Positions 6,871-13,360 of a stretch of 14,495 nucleotides of DNA are shown one piece after another. The stretch lies in NCBI GenBank assembly GCA_002299125.1, contig DBNU01000092.1:1-14495 (forward strand), read 5' to 3'. Positions within the stretch are counted from its first letter, which is position 1. The number at the start of each line of letters is the position of its first letter. Both the position numbers and the translations under genes were made by a program. The DNA is from Proteobacteria bacterium UBA664. GTDB lineage: Bacteria; Pseudomonadota; Gammaproteobacteria; UBA7966. Under the pieces are notes generated by a model. It saw only the letters and a list, made by a program, of their open reading frames with translations. It did not search any database and was not told the origin of the DNA.

Positions 6871-6914
6871 AAAGAGCAAGGGCGGGGCCGCCTGCCGGGA
6901 GGCTCCCGCCCTTG
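6871..6914 (-). terminator. Rho-independent-like terminator after amtB
   Basis: Read on the minus strand about 50 nt past the amtB stop, the perfect 10-bp arms CAAGGGCGGG (6914-6905) and CCCGCCCTTG (6886-6877) form a strong GC-rich stem. A smaller inner stem (AGGC/GCCT) sits in the loop. The stem is followed directly by CTCTTT (6876-6871). The T tract is short, which is common in GC-rich genomes. It would separate glnK-amtB from the second PII gene. Confidence 0.6.
6875..6890 (-). promoter_or_regulatory. Possible weak sigma-54 promoter of the second PII gene
   Basis: On the minus strand, CGGCCC-N5-TTGCT has the required GG-N10-GC spacing, a perfect -12 half (TTGCT) and four of six -24 bases. 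It would start transcription near 6864, about 157 nt before the ATG at 6707. However, these bases are also one arm of the terminator hairpin after amtB, so the match may be fortuitous. Confidence 0.25.
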
Positions 6915-6964
6915 TCACGCCTGCCCCGCCCCCTTGCCACCGGGGGGGGGCGAACGGCCGGGGA

Positions 6965-8383
6965 TCAGCTCACGTAAGCACGCTCACCGTGCTCGGCCGT
7001 ATCGAGGCCTTCGCGCTCGAAGTCCTCACCCACCCTGAGTCCGACCACCGCATCGGCGACCTTGTAGCCGATGAGGGATACCACTGCCGACCAGATGACC
7101 GTGATGACGACGCCGGTCGCCTGGATGGCCAGTTGGCTGTCGATGCGAAAATCATCGCCGCCCTGGCCGCCGAGGCCGGGGGCGTTCAGCACGGCGGTCG
7201 CGAGGGCGCCGAGGATGCCGCCGACACAGTGCACCCCGAACACGTCCAGCGAGTCGTCATAACCCAGGGCCGATTTCAGACTGGACACCGCCCACAGACA
7301 CACGACGCCCGCGACGAGCCCCAGCAGAATCGCCCCCATGGGTCCGGCGGCACCGCAGGCCGGCGTGATGGCCACCAGGCCCGCGATCGCGCCGGAGGCG
7401 GCACCGAGCATGGTCGGCGTGCCACGCAACGCCCACTCCGCGAAGGTCCACGCGCAGACCGCAGCGGCCGTGGCCAGCATGGTGTTGACGAAGACGAGCC
7501 CGGCCAGGCTGTTTGCCTCGAGGTTGGAGCCGACATTGAAGCCGAACCAGCCGACCCAGAGGAGTGCCGCGCCCACCATCACCAGGGGCAGGTTGTGCGG
7601 CGGCATCATGGCCTGACCAAAGCCGAGTCGACGACCGACCATGATCGCGCCCACGAGTCCCGCAATCCCGGCGTTGATGTGCACCACCGTGCCGCCGGCG
7701 AAATCGAGCGCGCCGAGTCTGAACAAATAGCCCTCGGTGTACCAGACCATGCGCGCGATCGGCACATAGCTGAAGGTGAACCAGATCAAACTGAACAACA
7801 GCACGGCGGAAAAGCGCATCCGCTCGGCGAAGGCCCCTACGATCAGGCAGGGCGCGAGCGCCGCGAAGGTGCCCTGGAAGGCGACGAAGACGTACTCCGG
7901 GATCACCACGCCCTCACTGAAGGTGGCGGCGGTGGAGTCCACCGTGATACCGGCCAGGAACAGTCGCTCCGTGCCGCCGATCCAAGCGCCGGTCCCGGTG
8001 AAGGCGAGGCTGTAGCCATAAACGGCCCACAACAGCGTCATCAGCGAGAAGATCACGAAGACCTGCATCATGACCGACAGGGCGTTCTTCGCCCGGACCA
8101 TGCCGCCATAGAACAGGGCGAGACCGGGCAATGCCATCAGCAGCACGAGGAGTGTGGAAACCAGCATCCATGCCGTGTCTGCCTTCTCGGGTGTTGGCGC
8201 GGGCTCACCGGCGATGCTGGGCGGCGCTGCGGCATAGGCCTGTGCGACCGTAGCAGCGACACCCCCGGCCGCCGCATCCATGGCCGTGCTGGCGGCCTCT
8301 TCCGCAGCAACCGCCACCGTAGCGACTGCACCCGCCAGCATGAGACCGGCCGCAAGAACCAGGCCCAGGGTCGCAACCTTCAT
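6965..8383 (-). CDS. amtB: Ammonium/ammonia channel AmtB
   Basis: AmtB is a trimeric inner-membrane channel that conducts ammonia/ammonium under nitrogen limitation and is blocked by GlnK. The product is 472 residues. The ATG at 8383 has AAGGAG six bases upstream. The in-frame ATG at 8389 touches that SD and is excluded. A signal peptide (residues 1-27, ending AVAA) is followed by an Ala/Pro-rich periplasmic stretch to about residue 67, longer than in E. coli. Roughly eleven membrane helices follow, from DTAWMLVSTLLVLL. Key residues: Asp227 in DFAGG, twin histidines His235 (VVHINAG) and His385 (FGVHCVGG), FQGTFAALAP, and the C-tail GLRVGEDFEREGLD that contacts GlnK. It lies 156 bp behind glnK in one transcription unit, and a terminator-like hairpin follows it. 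Confidence 0.97.
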   Translation of the reverse strand: MKVATLGLVLAAGLMLAGAVATVAVAAEEAASTAMDAAAGGVAATVAQAYAAAPPSIAGEPAPTPEKADTAWMLVSTLLVLLMALPGLALFYGGMVRAKNALSVMMQVFVIFSLMTLLWAVYGYSLAFTGTGAWIGGTERLFLAGITVDSTAATFSEGVVIPEYVFVAFQGTFAALAPCLIVGAFAERMRFSAVLLFSLIWFTFSYVPIARMVWYTEGYLFRLGALDFAGGTVVHINAGIAGLVGAIMVGRRLGFGQAMMPPHNLPLVMVGAALLWVGWFGFNVGSNLEANSLAGLVFVNTMLATAAAVCAWTFAEWALRGTPTMLGAASGAIAGLVAITPACGAAGPMGAILLGLVAGVVCLWAVSSLKSALGYDDSLDVFGVHCVGGILGALATAVLNAPGLGGQGGDDFRIDSQLAIQATGVVITVIWSAVVSLIGYKVADAVVGLRVGEDFEREGLDTAEHGERAYVS

Positions 8384-8505
8384 TTGCATCTCCTTCTCGC
8401 GCTTCGTTCGATGATTGTCGTGGGCCTCAACGCCCTCGGGGGTCTGGTCTTGCGCTATGCGGTGGCTGGTCAAGCACGCGCTGCACCGGGCCCTCGGCCG
8501 CCTTG

Positions 8506-8524
8506 CCCTTGCTGCCCAGCAGGG
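8506..8524 (-). repeat. Small hairpin between glnK and amtB
   Basis: CCC plus TGCT pair with AGCA plus GGG around a GCCC loop, with one bulged base. The hairpin begins about 15 nt after the glnK stop. No T tract follows on the minus strand, so it is unlikely to terminate fully. It could be a processing or attenuation structure within the glnK-amtB mRNA. The rest of the 156-bp gap shows nothing recognisable apart from the amtB ribosome-binding site. Confidence 0.3.
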
Positions 8525-8539
8525 ATTCGGCGCTGCACC

Positions 8540-8878
8540 TCAAAGCGCATCGGAGCCGGTCTCGCCCGTACGGATGCGAACAACCTGACCAAGATCGAAG
8601 ACAAAGATCTTGCCGTCGCCGATCTTGCCGGTGCTGGTTGCTCGGCTGATGGCCTCGATCACACGCTCGACATCGGCGTCGTCTACCGCCACTTCGAGCT
8701 TCACCTTCGGCAGAAAATCGACGACATACTCCGCCCCGCGATAGAGCTCGGTGTGCCCCTTCTGCCGACCGAAGCCCTTGACCTCCGTAACGGTGATGCC
8801 CTGTACGCCGACCTCCGAGAGCGCCTCCCGGGCATCGTCGAGCTTGAAGGGCTTGATGATCGCGGTCACCAGTTTCAT
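8540..8878 (-). CDS. glnK: Nitrogen regulatory PII protein GlnK (upstream of amtB)
   Basis: GlnK is a trimeric PII protein that plugs AmtB when nitrogen becomes sufficient and is uridylylated by GlnD when it is scarce. It has 112 residues, the exact family length, and all motifs: MKLVTAIIKPFKLDD, EVKGFGRQKGHTELYRGAEY with Tyr51, VDFLPKVK, the intact B-loop TGKIGDGKIFV, and RIRTGE with Arg101 and Arg103. Residue 54 is Asp, as in E. coli GlnB, so the name rests mainly on linkage to amtB and the MKLVT start. A strong SD (AGGAGGAAGG) precedes the ATG at 8878. An intergenic region with a sigma-54 promoter match and an NtrC palindrome lies upstream, indicating induction by nitrogen starvation. It is similar to, but clearly different from, the second PII gene downstream of amtB. 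Confidence 0.93.
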   Translation of the reverse strand: MKLVTAIIKPFKLDDAREALSEVGVQGITVTEVKGFGRQKGHTELYRGAEYVVDFLPKVKLEVAVDDADVERVIEAISRATSTGKIGDGKIFVFDLGQVVRIRTGETGSDAL

Positions 8879-9023
8879 CCGACCTTCCTCCTGCTGCTGA
8901 AATCGCTGAGATTGCATTTTGATGACTGCCCACGAGGCCACAACCGGTCCATTCGAACGTTGCGCTCCCCGGTGCATGCCGAGCGGTGCCACACGCAGTC
9001 TGTGCCCCTGGTCTGCTGCCGGG

Positions 9024-9039
9024 TGCAGACTCCATGCCA
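9024..9039 (-). promoter_or_regulatory. Sigma-54 promoter of glnK-amtB
   Basis: On the minus strand, TGGCAT-N5-CTGCA (9039 to 9024) matches the sigma-54 consensus TGGCAC-N5-TTGCA at all but two positions. It keeps the invariant GG-N10-GC. Transcription would begin near 9013, giving a leader of about 135 nt before the glnK ATG. Orientation and distance to the NtrC site upstream support the call. Confidence 0.72.
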
Positions 9040-9157
9040 CGGACTCGCGGCGAGACGAGCCGTCGCCGGCAAGTTTGCACGGATCGCGGCAGTCCGTTGC
9101 ACCGGGGCGGATCGGCGTGCATCCCGGCCTCGTCGAGCGAGCTGCCCCGGGTCTCTT

Positions 9158-9174
9158 TGCACCGCCATGGTGCA
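9158..9174. promoter_or_regulatory. NtrC (NR-I) enhancer site
   Basis: TGCACC-N5-GGTGCA is an exact match to the NtrC palindrome. Its centre (9166) lies about 128 bp upstream of the -24 element and about 153 bp upstream of the predicted start of the glnK-amtB transcript. That is a normal enhancer distance for sigma-54 promoters. Phosphorylated NtrC would activate glnK-amtB under nitrogen limitation. The site also lies about 165 bp upstream of ubiK, with no sigma-54 match facing that way. Confidence 0.8.
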
Positions 9175-9337
9175 GTCTGGCGCGCGTAAGCGCACCAGAG
9201 CGGGGCACCATCCCGAGAACCGCGCCGACGGCGCGGATTCCAGCGAGGCAATTGTCGCCGACCGTCGGGGCTGTCTACGCTTTGCCCACATGGAACGGCC
9301 CCCAACCCGGGCAGGGCCAGCCACCAGGAGACCAACC

Positions 9338-9610
9338 ATGGAAGACACCCTTCGCCGACTCGGTGCCGCCCTCCCAGAGGGGCTCGAGCACTTCGCCCGC
9401 GATCTCCGCCGCAACGTGCATTCGACCATCGGGGCGGTGGCGCGGCGCGCGGAGCTGGTCACACGCGAGGAGTTCGAGGTGCAGTCCGCCGTGTTGAACC
9501 GGACCCGGGCCCGCCTCGAGGCCCTCGAGGCGCGCGTGGCGGCCCTGGAGGCGAGTGGTTCCAGCCACGCCCCCGCGGCGAGGACAAGCGGCGAACCGTC
9601 CTCCAGTTGA
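9338..9610 (+). CDS. ubiK: Ubiquinone biosynthesis accessory factor UbiK (YqiC/BMFP family)
   Basis: UbiK is a small coiled-coil protein that helps the UbiJ-centred complex make ubiquinone under aerobic conditions. The 90-residue product begins at an ATG with AGGAG seven bases upstream. The N-terminal half is amphipathic (LPEGLEHFARDLRRNVHSTI). The second half is the family coiled coil after VTREEFEVQSAVLNRTRARL (residues 41-60), with EALEARVAALEA heptads, then a disordered Ser/Ala tail. The signature REEFEVQ in front of the coiled coil is typical. The gene stands between glnK-amtB and comM, a neighbourhood I recall from Pseudomonas, which supports the assignment. Confidence 0.88.
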   Translation: MEDTLRRLGAALPEGLEHFARDLRRNVHSTIGAVARRAELVTREEFEVQSAVLNRTRARLEALEARVAALEASGSSHAPAARTSGEPSSS

Positions 9611-9627
9611 CCGCCTGCGGGTGAGGT

Positions 9628-9665
9628 GCAGCGGGGTGGCGTGACGGGAGTCCGTGCCCCGCTGC
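9628..9665 (+). terminator. Stem-loop between ubiK and comM, possible terminator
   Basis: GCAGCGGGG (9628-9636) and CCCCGCTGC (9657-9665) are perfect 9-bp arms, with an inner ACGG/CCGT hairpin (9644-9647, 9652-9655). The nearest pyrimidine-rich tract (CTCTCTT) lies about 10 nt beyond the stem, so termination may be inefficient. If it does terminate, comM needs its own promoter. Confidence 0.4.
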
Positions 9666-9715
9666 CAGGCGTCCGCCTCTCTTGACGCCGCCACCCACGC
9701 CCGCCCACGCCCACG

Positions 9716-11254
9716 ATGTCACTCGCCACCGTCCACAGCCGCGCCCAGATGGGGCTCGACGCGCCGGCCGTGAGCGTCGAGGTGCACCTGTCCGCCGGGC
9801 TGCCGGCGCTCAACATCGTCGGCCTACCCGAGACGGCCGTGCGCGAAAGCAAGGACCGCGTGCGCAGCGCCCTCATCACGGCGGGCTACGAATTCCCGCT
9901 CAAGCGGATCACCATCAACCTCGCGCCGGCCGATCTCCCCAAGGAGGGTGCCCGCTTCGATCTCCCGATTGCCCTCGGCATCCTCGCCGCGAGCGGTCAG
10001 CTTCCCGCCGGGGCGCTGGCCGCGATCGAGTGCGTCGGTGAACTGGCCCTGGATGGCCGTCTGCGCCCCATCCGGGGCGCGCTGCCCACCGCCTTGGCTG
10101 CGGCTGCGTCGGGACGCGACCTGCTGTTGCCCGAGGCCAGCGCGGACGAGGCGGCGCTGGCCTCGGAGGCCTGTGTCCGTGCGGCCAGCCACCTGCGCGA
10201 GATCTGCGGCCATCTGGCCGGCGAGGCGCGTCTCGCGCGCCGGGCCGCCCCAATGATCATGACCAACCACGGGGCCGGTGCCGAAGACCCCCGTCCCGCC
10301 GACCTCGCCGATGTGCGCGGGCAACCCTTCGCCCGCCGCGCCCTGGAGGTTGCGGCGGCGGGTGCCCATCATCTGCTCTTCCTCGGCGTGCCGGGCTCGG
10401 GCAAAAGCATGCTGGCCCACCGTCTCGCCCCGCTGCTGCCGCCGATGACGCCGGCCGAGGCGGCATCCTGTGCCGCCGTCGCCTCCCTGAGCCGCGGCGG
10501 CTTTCGGCTCGAAGACTGGGGTCGCCGCCCCTTCCGCGCGCCCCACCACACGGCATCGGCCGTCGCCCTGGTCGGCGGCGGCAATCCACCGCGACCGGGC
10601 GAGATCTCGCTGGCACACGGCGGGGTGCTCTTCCTCGACGAACTGCCGGAGTTCGAGCGCCGGGCGCTCGAGGTCCTGCGCGAGCCGCTCGAGCGGCGGA
10701 ACATCACCCTCGCACGCGCCACCTGGCAGGCAGAGTATCCGGCCGGGTTCCAGTTGGTGGCGGCCATGAACCCCTGCCCCTGCGGTCATCTGGGCGACCC
10801 GGGCCGCGCCTGTCGCTGCACGCCGGAACAGGTGCAGCGCTATCGCGGCCGACTCTCCGGACCGCTGCTCGACCGCATCGACATCCAGGTGCAGGTGCCG
10901 CCGGTGGCCGCGTCCGCACTCTTCGCCCACGGGCCGGAGGCCGCACCGGAGTCCACCGCCATCGTTGCCGCACGCGTGGCGGCAGCACGGCAGATCGCCC
11001 TTGCCCGCCAGGGGGCACCGAACGGCGAGCTGCGCGGTGTGGACCTCATCGCACGCGGGGACCTCCTGCCCGAGGCCGAGGCGGAACTGCCCCGGATCGC
11101 GGCCCGCCGGGCTCTGTCCGCCCGGGCCGTGCATGCCGTCCTGCGCGTGGCCCGTACCCTGGCGGACCTCGGCGGCAGCGCGCATATCGATGCGTCGCGG
11201 CTGCTCGAGGCCACCGCCCTGCGCGACTTTGATCGCCGCCCGGCACCCGGCTGA
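9716..11254 (+). CDS. comM: ComM/YifB family Mg-chelatase-like AAA+ ATPase
   Basis: ComM is a hexameric helicase that promotes branch migration during integration of DNA taken up in natural transformation. The YifB family is also present in bacteria not known to be competent. The product is 512 residues, the usual size. Domains: an N-terminal Lon-substrate-like domain (about 1-170: NIVGLPETAVRESKDRVRSA, INLAPADLPKEG, FDLPIALGIL); an AAA+ core with Walker A GVPGSGKS (224-231) and Walker B VLFLDE (304-309); a cysteine cluster CPCG (354-357) and CRC (366-368), likely zinc-binding; then SGPLLDRIDI and a C-terminal chelatase-like helical domain. The ATG at 9716 fits the family N-terminus, but the upstream sequence is a CCCACGCCC-type repeat without a Shine-Dalgarno. 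It sits 105 bp after ubiK. Confidence 0.94.
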   Translation: MSLATVHSRAQMGLDAPAVSVEVHLSAGLPALNIVGLPETAVRESKDRVRSALITAGYEFPLKRITINLAPADLPKEGARFDLPIALGILAASGQLPAGALAAIECVGELALDGRLRPIRGALPTALAAAASGRDLLLPEASADEAALASEACVRAASHLREICGHLAGEARLARRAAPMIMTNHGAGAEDPRPADLADVRGQPFARRALEVAAAGAHHLLFLGVPGSGKSMLAHRLAPLLPPMTPAEAASCAAVASLSRGGFRLEDWGRRPFRAPHHTASAVALVGGGNPPRPGEISLAHGGVLFLDELPEFERRALEVLREPLERRNITLARATWQAEYPAGFQLVAAMNPCPCGHLGDPGRACRCTPEQVQRYRGRLSGPLLDRIDIQVQVPPVAASALFAHGPEAAPESTAIVAARVAAARQIALARQGAPNGELRGVDLIARGDLLPEAEAELPRIAARRALSARAVHAVLRVARTLADLGGSAHIDASRLLEATALRDFDRRPAPG

Positions 11255-11310
11255 GAGGGCATTTCGGGCCGCCCAGTGGGTCCCCGACCCGGAACGCCCT
11301 GCCCCCGGGC

Positions 11311-11340
11311 TTGCAGTCCACAGTCTCCATCGGCTGAAAT
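11311..11340 (+). promoter_or_regulatory. Weak promoter candidate just before apaG
   Basis: TTGCAG (11311-11316) and TGAAAT (11335-11340) are separated by 18 bp, matching three and four of six consensus positions. The expected transcription start would fall on or beside the GTG at 11348, so the apaG mRNA could be leaderless. This agrees with the absence of a Shine-Dalgarno there, but the score is low. Confidence 0.2.
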
Positions 11341-11347
11341 CCACAAC

Positions 11348-11731
11348 GTGAGCGAGCGTCTGCACGACATCCGGGTCACGGCGGAGACGCAATACCTGCC
11401 CGAGCAATCGGCCCCGGAACGGGGGCAGTACGTCTTCGCCTACACGATCACCATCACCAACGTCGGTGCGGTGGCGGCGCGTCTGCTGTCGCGTCACTGG
11501 GTGATCACGGATGCCAACGGCAAGATCCAGGAGGTGCGCGGCCTCGGCGTCGTGGGCGAGCAGCCACATCTCCGGTCAGGGGAGTCCTACCGCTACACCA
11601 GCGGTGCCAGCATCGAGACACCCTTCGGCACCATGCACGGCAGCTACCAGATGCTGGCCGACAACGGCATCCCATTCGACGCCCCCATCGCTGCCTTCCG
11701 TCTGGCCGCGCCTACCCACACCCTGCACTGA
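11348..11731 (+). CDS. apaG: ApaG domain protein
   Basis: ApaG is a small cytosolic fibronectin-III-like protein. Its biochemical role is unsettled, despite older Co2+/Mg2+ efflux naming. From GTG 11348 it has 127 residues (E. coli 125). The sequence shows the family pattern: FAYTITITNVG (30-40), RHWVITDANGKIQEVRGLGVVGEQP (49-73 region), and YTSGASIETPFGTMHGSYQM (83-102). No ATG is available at a sensible place and no Shine-Dalgarno is visible before the GTG. It starts 93 bp after comM and ends 12 bp before apaH. In E. coli it follows rsmA directly. Here rsmA is 7.4 kb away. Confidence 0.93.
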   Translation: MSERLHDIRVTAETQYLPEQSAPERGQYVFAYTITITNVGAVAARLLSRHWVITDANGKIQEVRGLGVVGEQPHLRSGESYRYTSGASIETPFGTMHGSYQMLADNGIPFDAPIAAFRLAAPTHTLH

Positions 11732-11743
11732 AGCCTGCCGCGG

Positions 11744-12613
11744 GTGGCCAGCTACGCCATCGGTGACGTGCAGGGATGCCTCGAACCCCTGCTGCGCCTG
11801 CTTGATGAGATCGGCTTCGATGCCACGCGGGATCGGCTGCTGTTCACGGGCGATCTGGTCAATCGGGGGCCCCAGTCGCTGGAGACCCTGCGCTTCGTGC
11901 GCGACCTGGGTGCCGCCGCCGTGACCGTACTCGGCAATCACGACCTGCATCTGCTCGTCCTGGCCCTGACCGCGAACGGCCGCCGTCTACCCGACGACAC
12001 CCTGGGCGAGATCCTCGAGGCCCCGGATCGCGAACCACTCCTCGACTGGCTCCGCAGTTGCCCTCTGGCGTTCGTCGATGCATCGACCGGTTTCCTGCTG
12101 GTGCATGCGGGTGTGCATCGCGACTGGGATACGTCACGAACGCTGGCGCTCGCCAGCGAGGTGGCGGCCGCACTCGGCGGGCCGCGGGAGACCGCCCGGG
12201 TGCTGCTTGCCGACCTCTACGGCAACGAGCCGGCAGAGTGGCAGGAGGCGTTACGCGGTCAGGAGCGGCTGCGCTGCATCGTCAACGTGCTGACGCGCAT
12301 GCGCTTCTGTCACACGGATGGCCAGCTCGACTTCCGCTGCAAGCGTGCGCCGGGGCAGCAGCCCGAGGGGCTGCTGCCGTGGTACGCCCTGCCCGGCCGC
12401 GCAAGTCGCGACACCCCGGTGGTCTTCGGCCACTGGTCCACCCTGCACCTCGGCGACGACGATCCGCTCACCCACGGCGTGTGGGGCATCGATACCGGCT
12501 GCCTGTGGGGTGGTCGGCTGACCGCGCTGCGTCTGGAGGACCGACTCAGCCTCTCCGTGCCCGGTCTCCCGAGGCGTCCACCGCCGGCGGGCAGCCCGGA
12601 TCCGCGCCCCTGA
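11744..12613 (+). CDS. apaH: Symmetrical bis(5'-nucleosyl)-tetraphosphatase ApaH
   Basis: ApaH hydrolyses Ap4A into two ADP, limiting this stress-associated nucleotide, which also becomes an RNA cap. It is a cytosolic metallophosphoesterase of 289 residues (E. coli 280). Motifs: GDVQGC (7-12), GDLVNRG (36-42), GNHD (64-67), VHAGV (120-124), GHW (229-231), and the family-specific GIDTGCLWGGRLTALRL (248 onward). All metal-binding positions of the phosphoesterase fold are visible. The start is a GTG 12 bp after the apaG stop, with no convincing Shine-Dalgarno, so translation may be coupled to apaG. The C-terminal 20 or so residues are Pro/Arg-rich and nonconserved. It converges with folA, 37 bp apart, and no clear terminator lies between them. 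Confidence 0.96.
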   Translation: MASYAIGDVQGCLEPLLRLLDEIGFDATRDRLLFTGDLVNRGPQSLETLRFVRDLGAAAVTVLGNHDLHLLVLALTANGRRLPDDTLGEILEAPDREPLLDWLRSCPLAFVDASTGFLLVHAGVHRDWDTSRTLALASEVAAALGGPRETARVLLADLYGNEPAEWQEALRGQERLRCIVNVLTRMRFCHTDGQLDFRCKRAPGQQPEGLLPWYALPGRASRDTPVVFGHWSTLHLGDDDPLTHGVWGIDTGCLWGGRLTALRLEDRLSLSVPGLPRRPPPAGSPDPRP

Positions 12614-12650
12614 GCCTGCCCCCACCCTTCACCTCGGCTGATCCCGTGTT

Positions 12651-13193
12651 TCAGGTCCCGCGAAGATCCGGCCGGCGCCGCCAGTCACGCAGCGTGAAGG
12701 CATGGGCGTGCTGCGCGTCGGCCGGATGGTGCCACTCGCCGACGCACTCGAAGGCGGCGAGGTCGACGGCGGGCAGCCAGACATCGCCCTCCACCTCGGC
12801 CTCCACCTCGGTGAGCAACAGACGTTCCGCGCGCGGCAGGGTGAGGGCATAGAGCGCCGCGCCGCCGATCACCATCACGGCCGCTTCGCCGGCACAGGCG
12901 TCAAGGGCGGCATCCAGATTGGAATGGACCTCCACGCCCGCGGCGCCACAGTAACCCGCTTGCCGGGAGAGAACGAGGTTGCGCCGCCCGGGCAGCGCGC
13001 GCCCGATGGACTCATGGGTGCTGCGCCCCATCAGGATGGGCCGGCCCCAGGTGAGCTCGCGGAAGCGACGAAGATCGTCGGGCAGGGACCACGGCAGGGT
13101 GCCCGCGCGGCCGATCACCTGATTGCGCGCGCGCGCCACCACCAGTTCCAGGGCCGGGCGGATCAGCGCACCAGTGACGTCTTCCTGACTCAC
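12651..13193 (-). CDS. folA: Dihydrofolate reductase FolA
   Basis: FolA reduces dihydrofolate to tetrahydrofolate with NADPH, restoring the cofactor spent by thymidylate synthase, the gene upstream on this strand. From GTG 13193 the product has 180 residues, somewhat above E. coli (159). About 12 extra residues lie in front of the first strand ALELVVARARNQVIG. The start is therefore less certain than the rest, as codons nearer the fold are not good initiators and the SD is poor (AGG about 10 nt upstream). Motifs: VIGRAGTLPW with Trp35, LPDDLRRFRELT with catalytic Asp40, ILMGRSTHESIGRALPGR (53-70), and VMVIGGAALYALTLPRAERLLLTEV (107-130). It ends 37 bp from apaH in a tail-to-tail layout. Confidence 0.94.
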   Translation of the reverse strand: MSQEDVTGALIRPALELVVARARNQVIGRAGTLPWSLPDDLRRFRELTWGRPILMGRSTHESIGRALPGRRNLVLSRQAGYCGAAGVEVHSNLDAALDACAGEAAVMVIGGAALYALTLPRAERLLLTEVEAEVEGDVWLPAVDLAAFECVGEWHHPADAQHAHAFTLRDWRRRPDLRGT

Positions 13194-13212
13194 GATCCAT
13201 ACCTGCCGCTGA

Positions 13213-13274
13213 TCCCGCCGGCACCGGGCATCGGCAGTCGTTGGCCCACGCATTGCCGCCTGACTGCGGCGGGA
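13213..13274. repeat. Inverted repeat upstream of folA
   Basis: TCCCGCCG (13213-13220) and CGGCGGGA (13267-13274) are perfect 8-bp arms enclosing 46 bp. The right arm continues into ATGACG, as at the edge of the widespread repeats of the CGTCATTCCCGC type. It may be a small MITE-like or dRS3-like unit. It begins 20 bp upstream of the folA start. Confidence 0.4.
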
Positions 13275-13360
13275 ATGACGACCACGGCCGCGTGCCCGGC
13301 CGCGTGCAGATCCGCAGCGCCTGCAAGCCCCTCTCCGTGGGGTTGGGGTGGGGGCCCGGT

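Larger units (their letters stand above)
8879..9337. other. Divergent control region between glnK and ubiK
   Basis: These 459 bp separate glnK (minus) from ubiK (plus). They hold the sigma-54 promoter match and NtrC site for glnK-amtB described separately. A further TGCACC half-site lies at 9098-9103, with only a partial partner 5 bp on. On the ubiK side, a weak sigma-70 candidate is TTGTCG (9252-9257) with TACGCT (9276-9281), spacing 18. No protein or RNA gene is recognisable, although the frame stays open through much of it because of high GC. Confidence 0.7.

Noticed and set aside
6764..9610. A 2.8-kb open frame on the plus strand, antisense to amtB and glnK and reading into ubiK
   Set aside because: It is a shadow of high-GC codon use in amtB and glnK on the other strand. 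Its translation is rich in His, Asp, Gly and Arg without domains, and only its last 90 residues (ubiK) are real.
9824..11569. A long minus-strand open frame across comM
   Set aside because: It is antisense to an unmistakable ComM, has low-complexity Arg/Gly/His-rich translation, and has no recognisable motif or ribosome-binding site.
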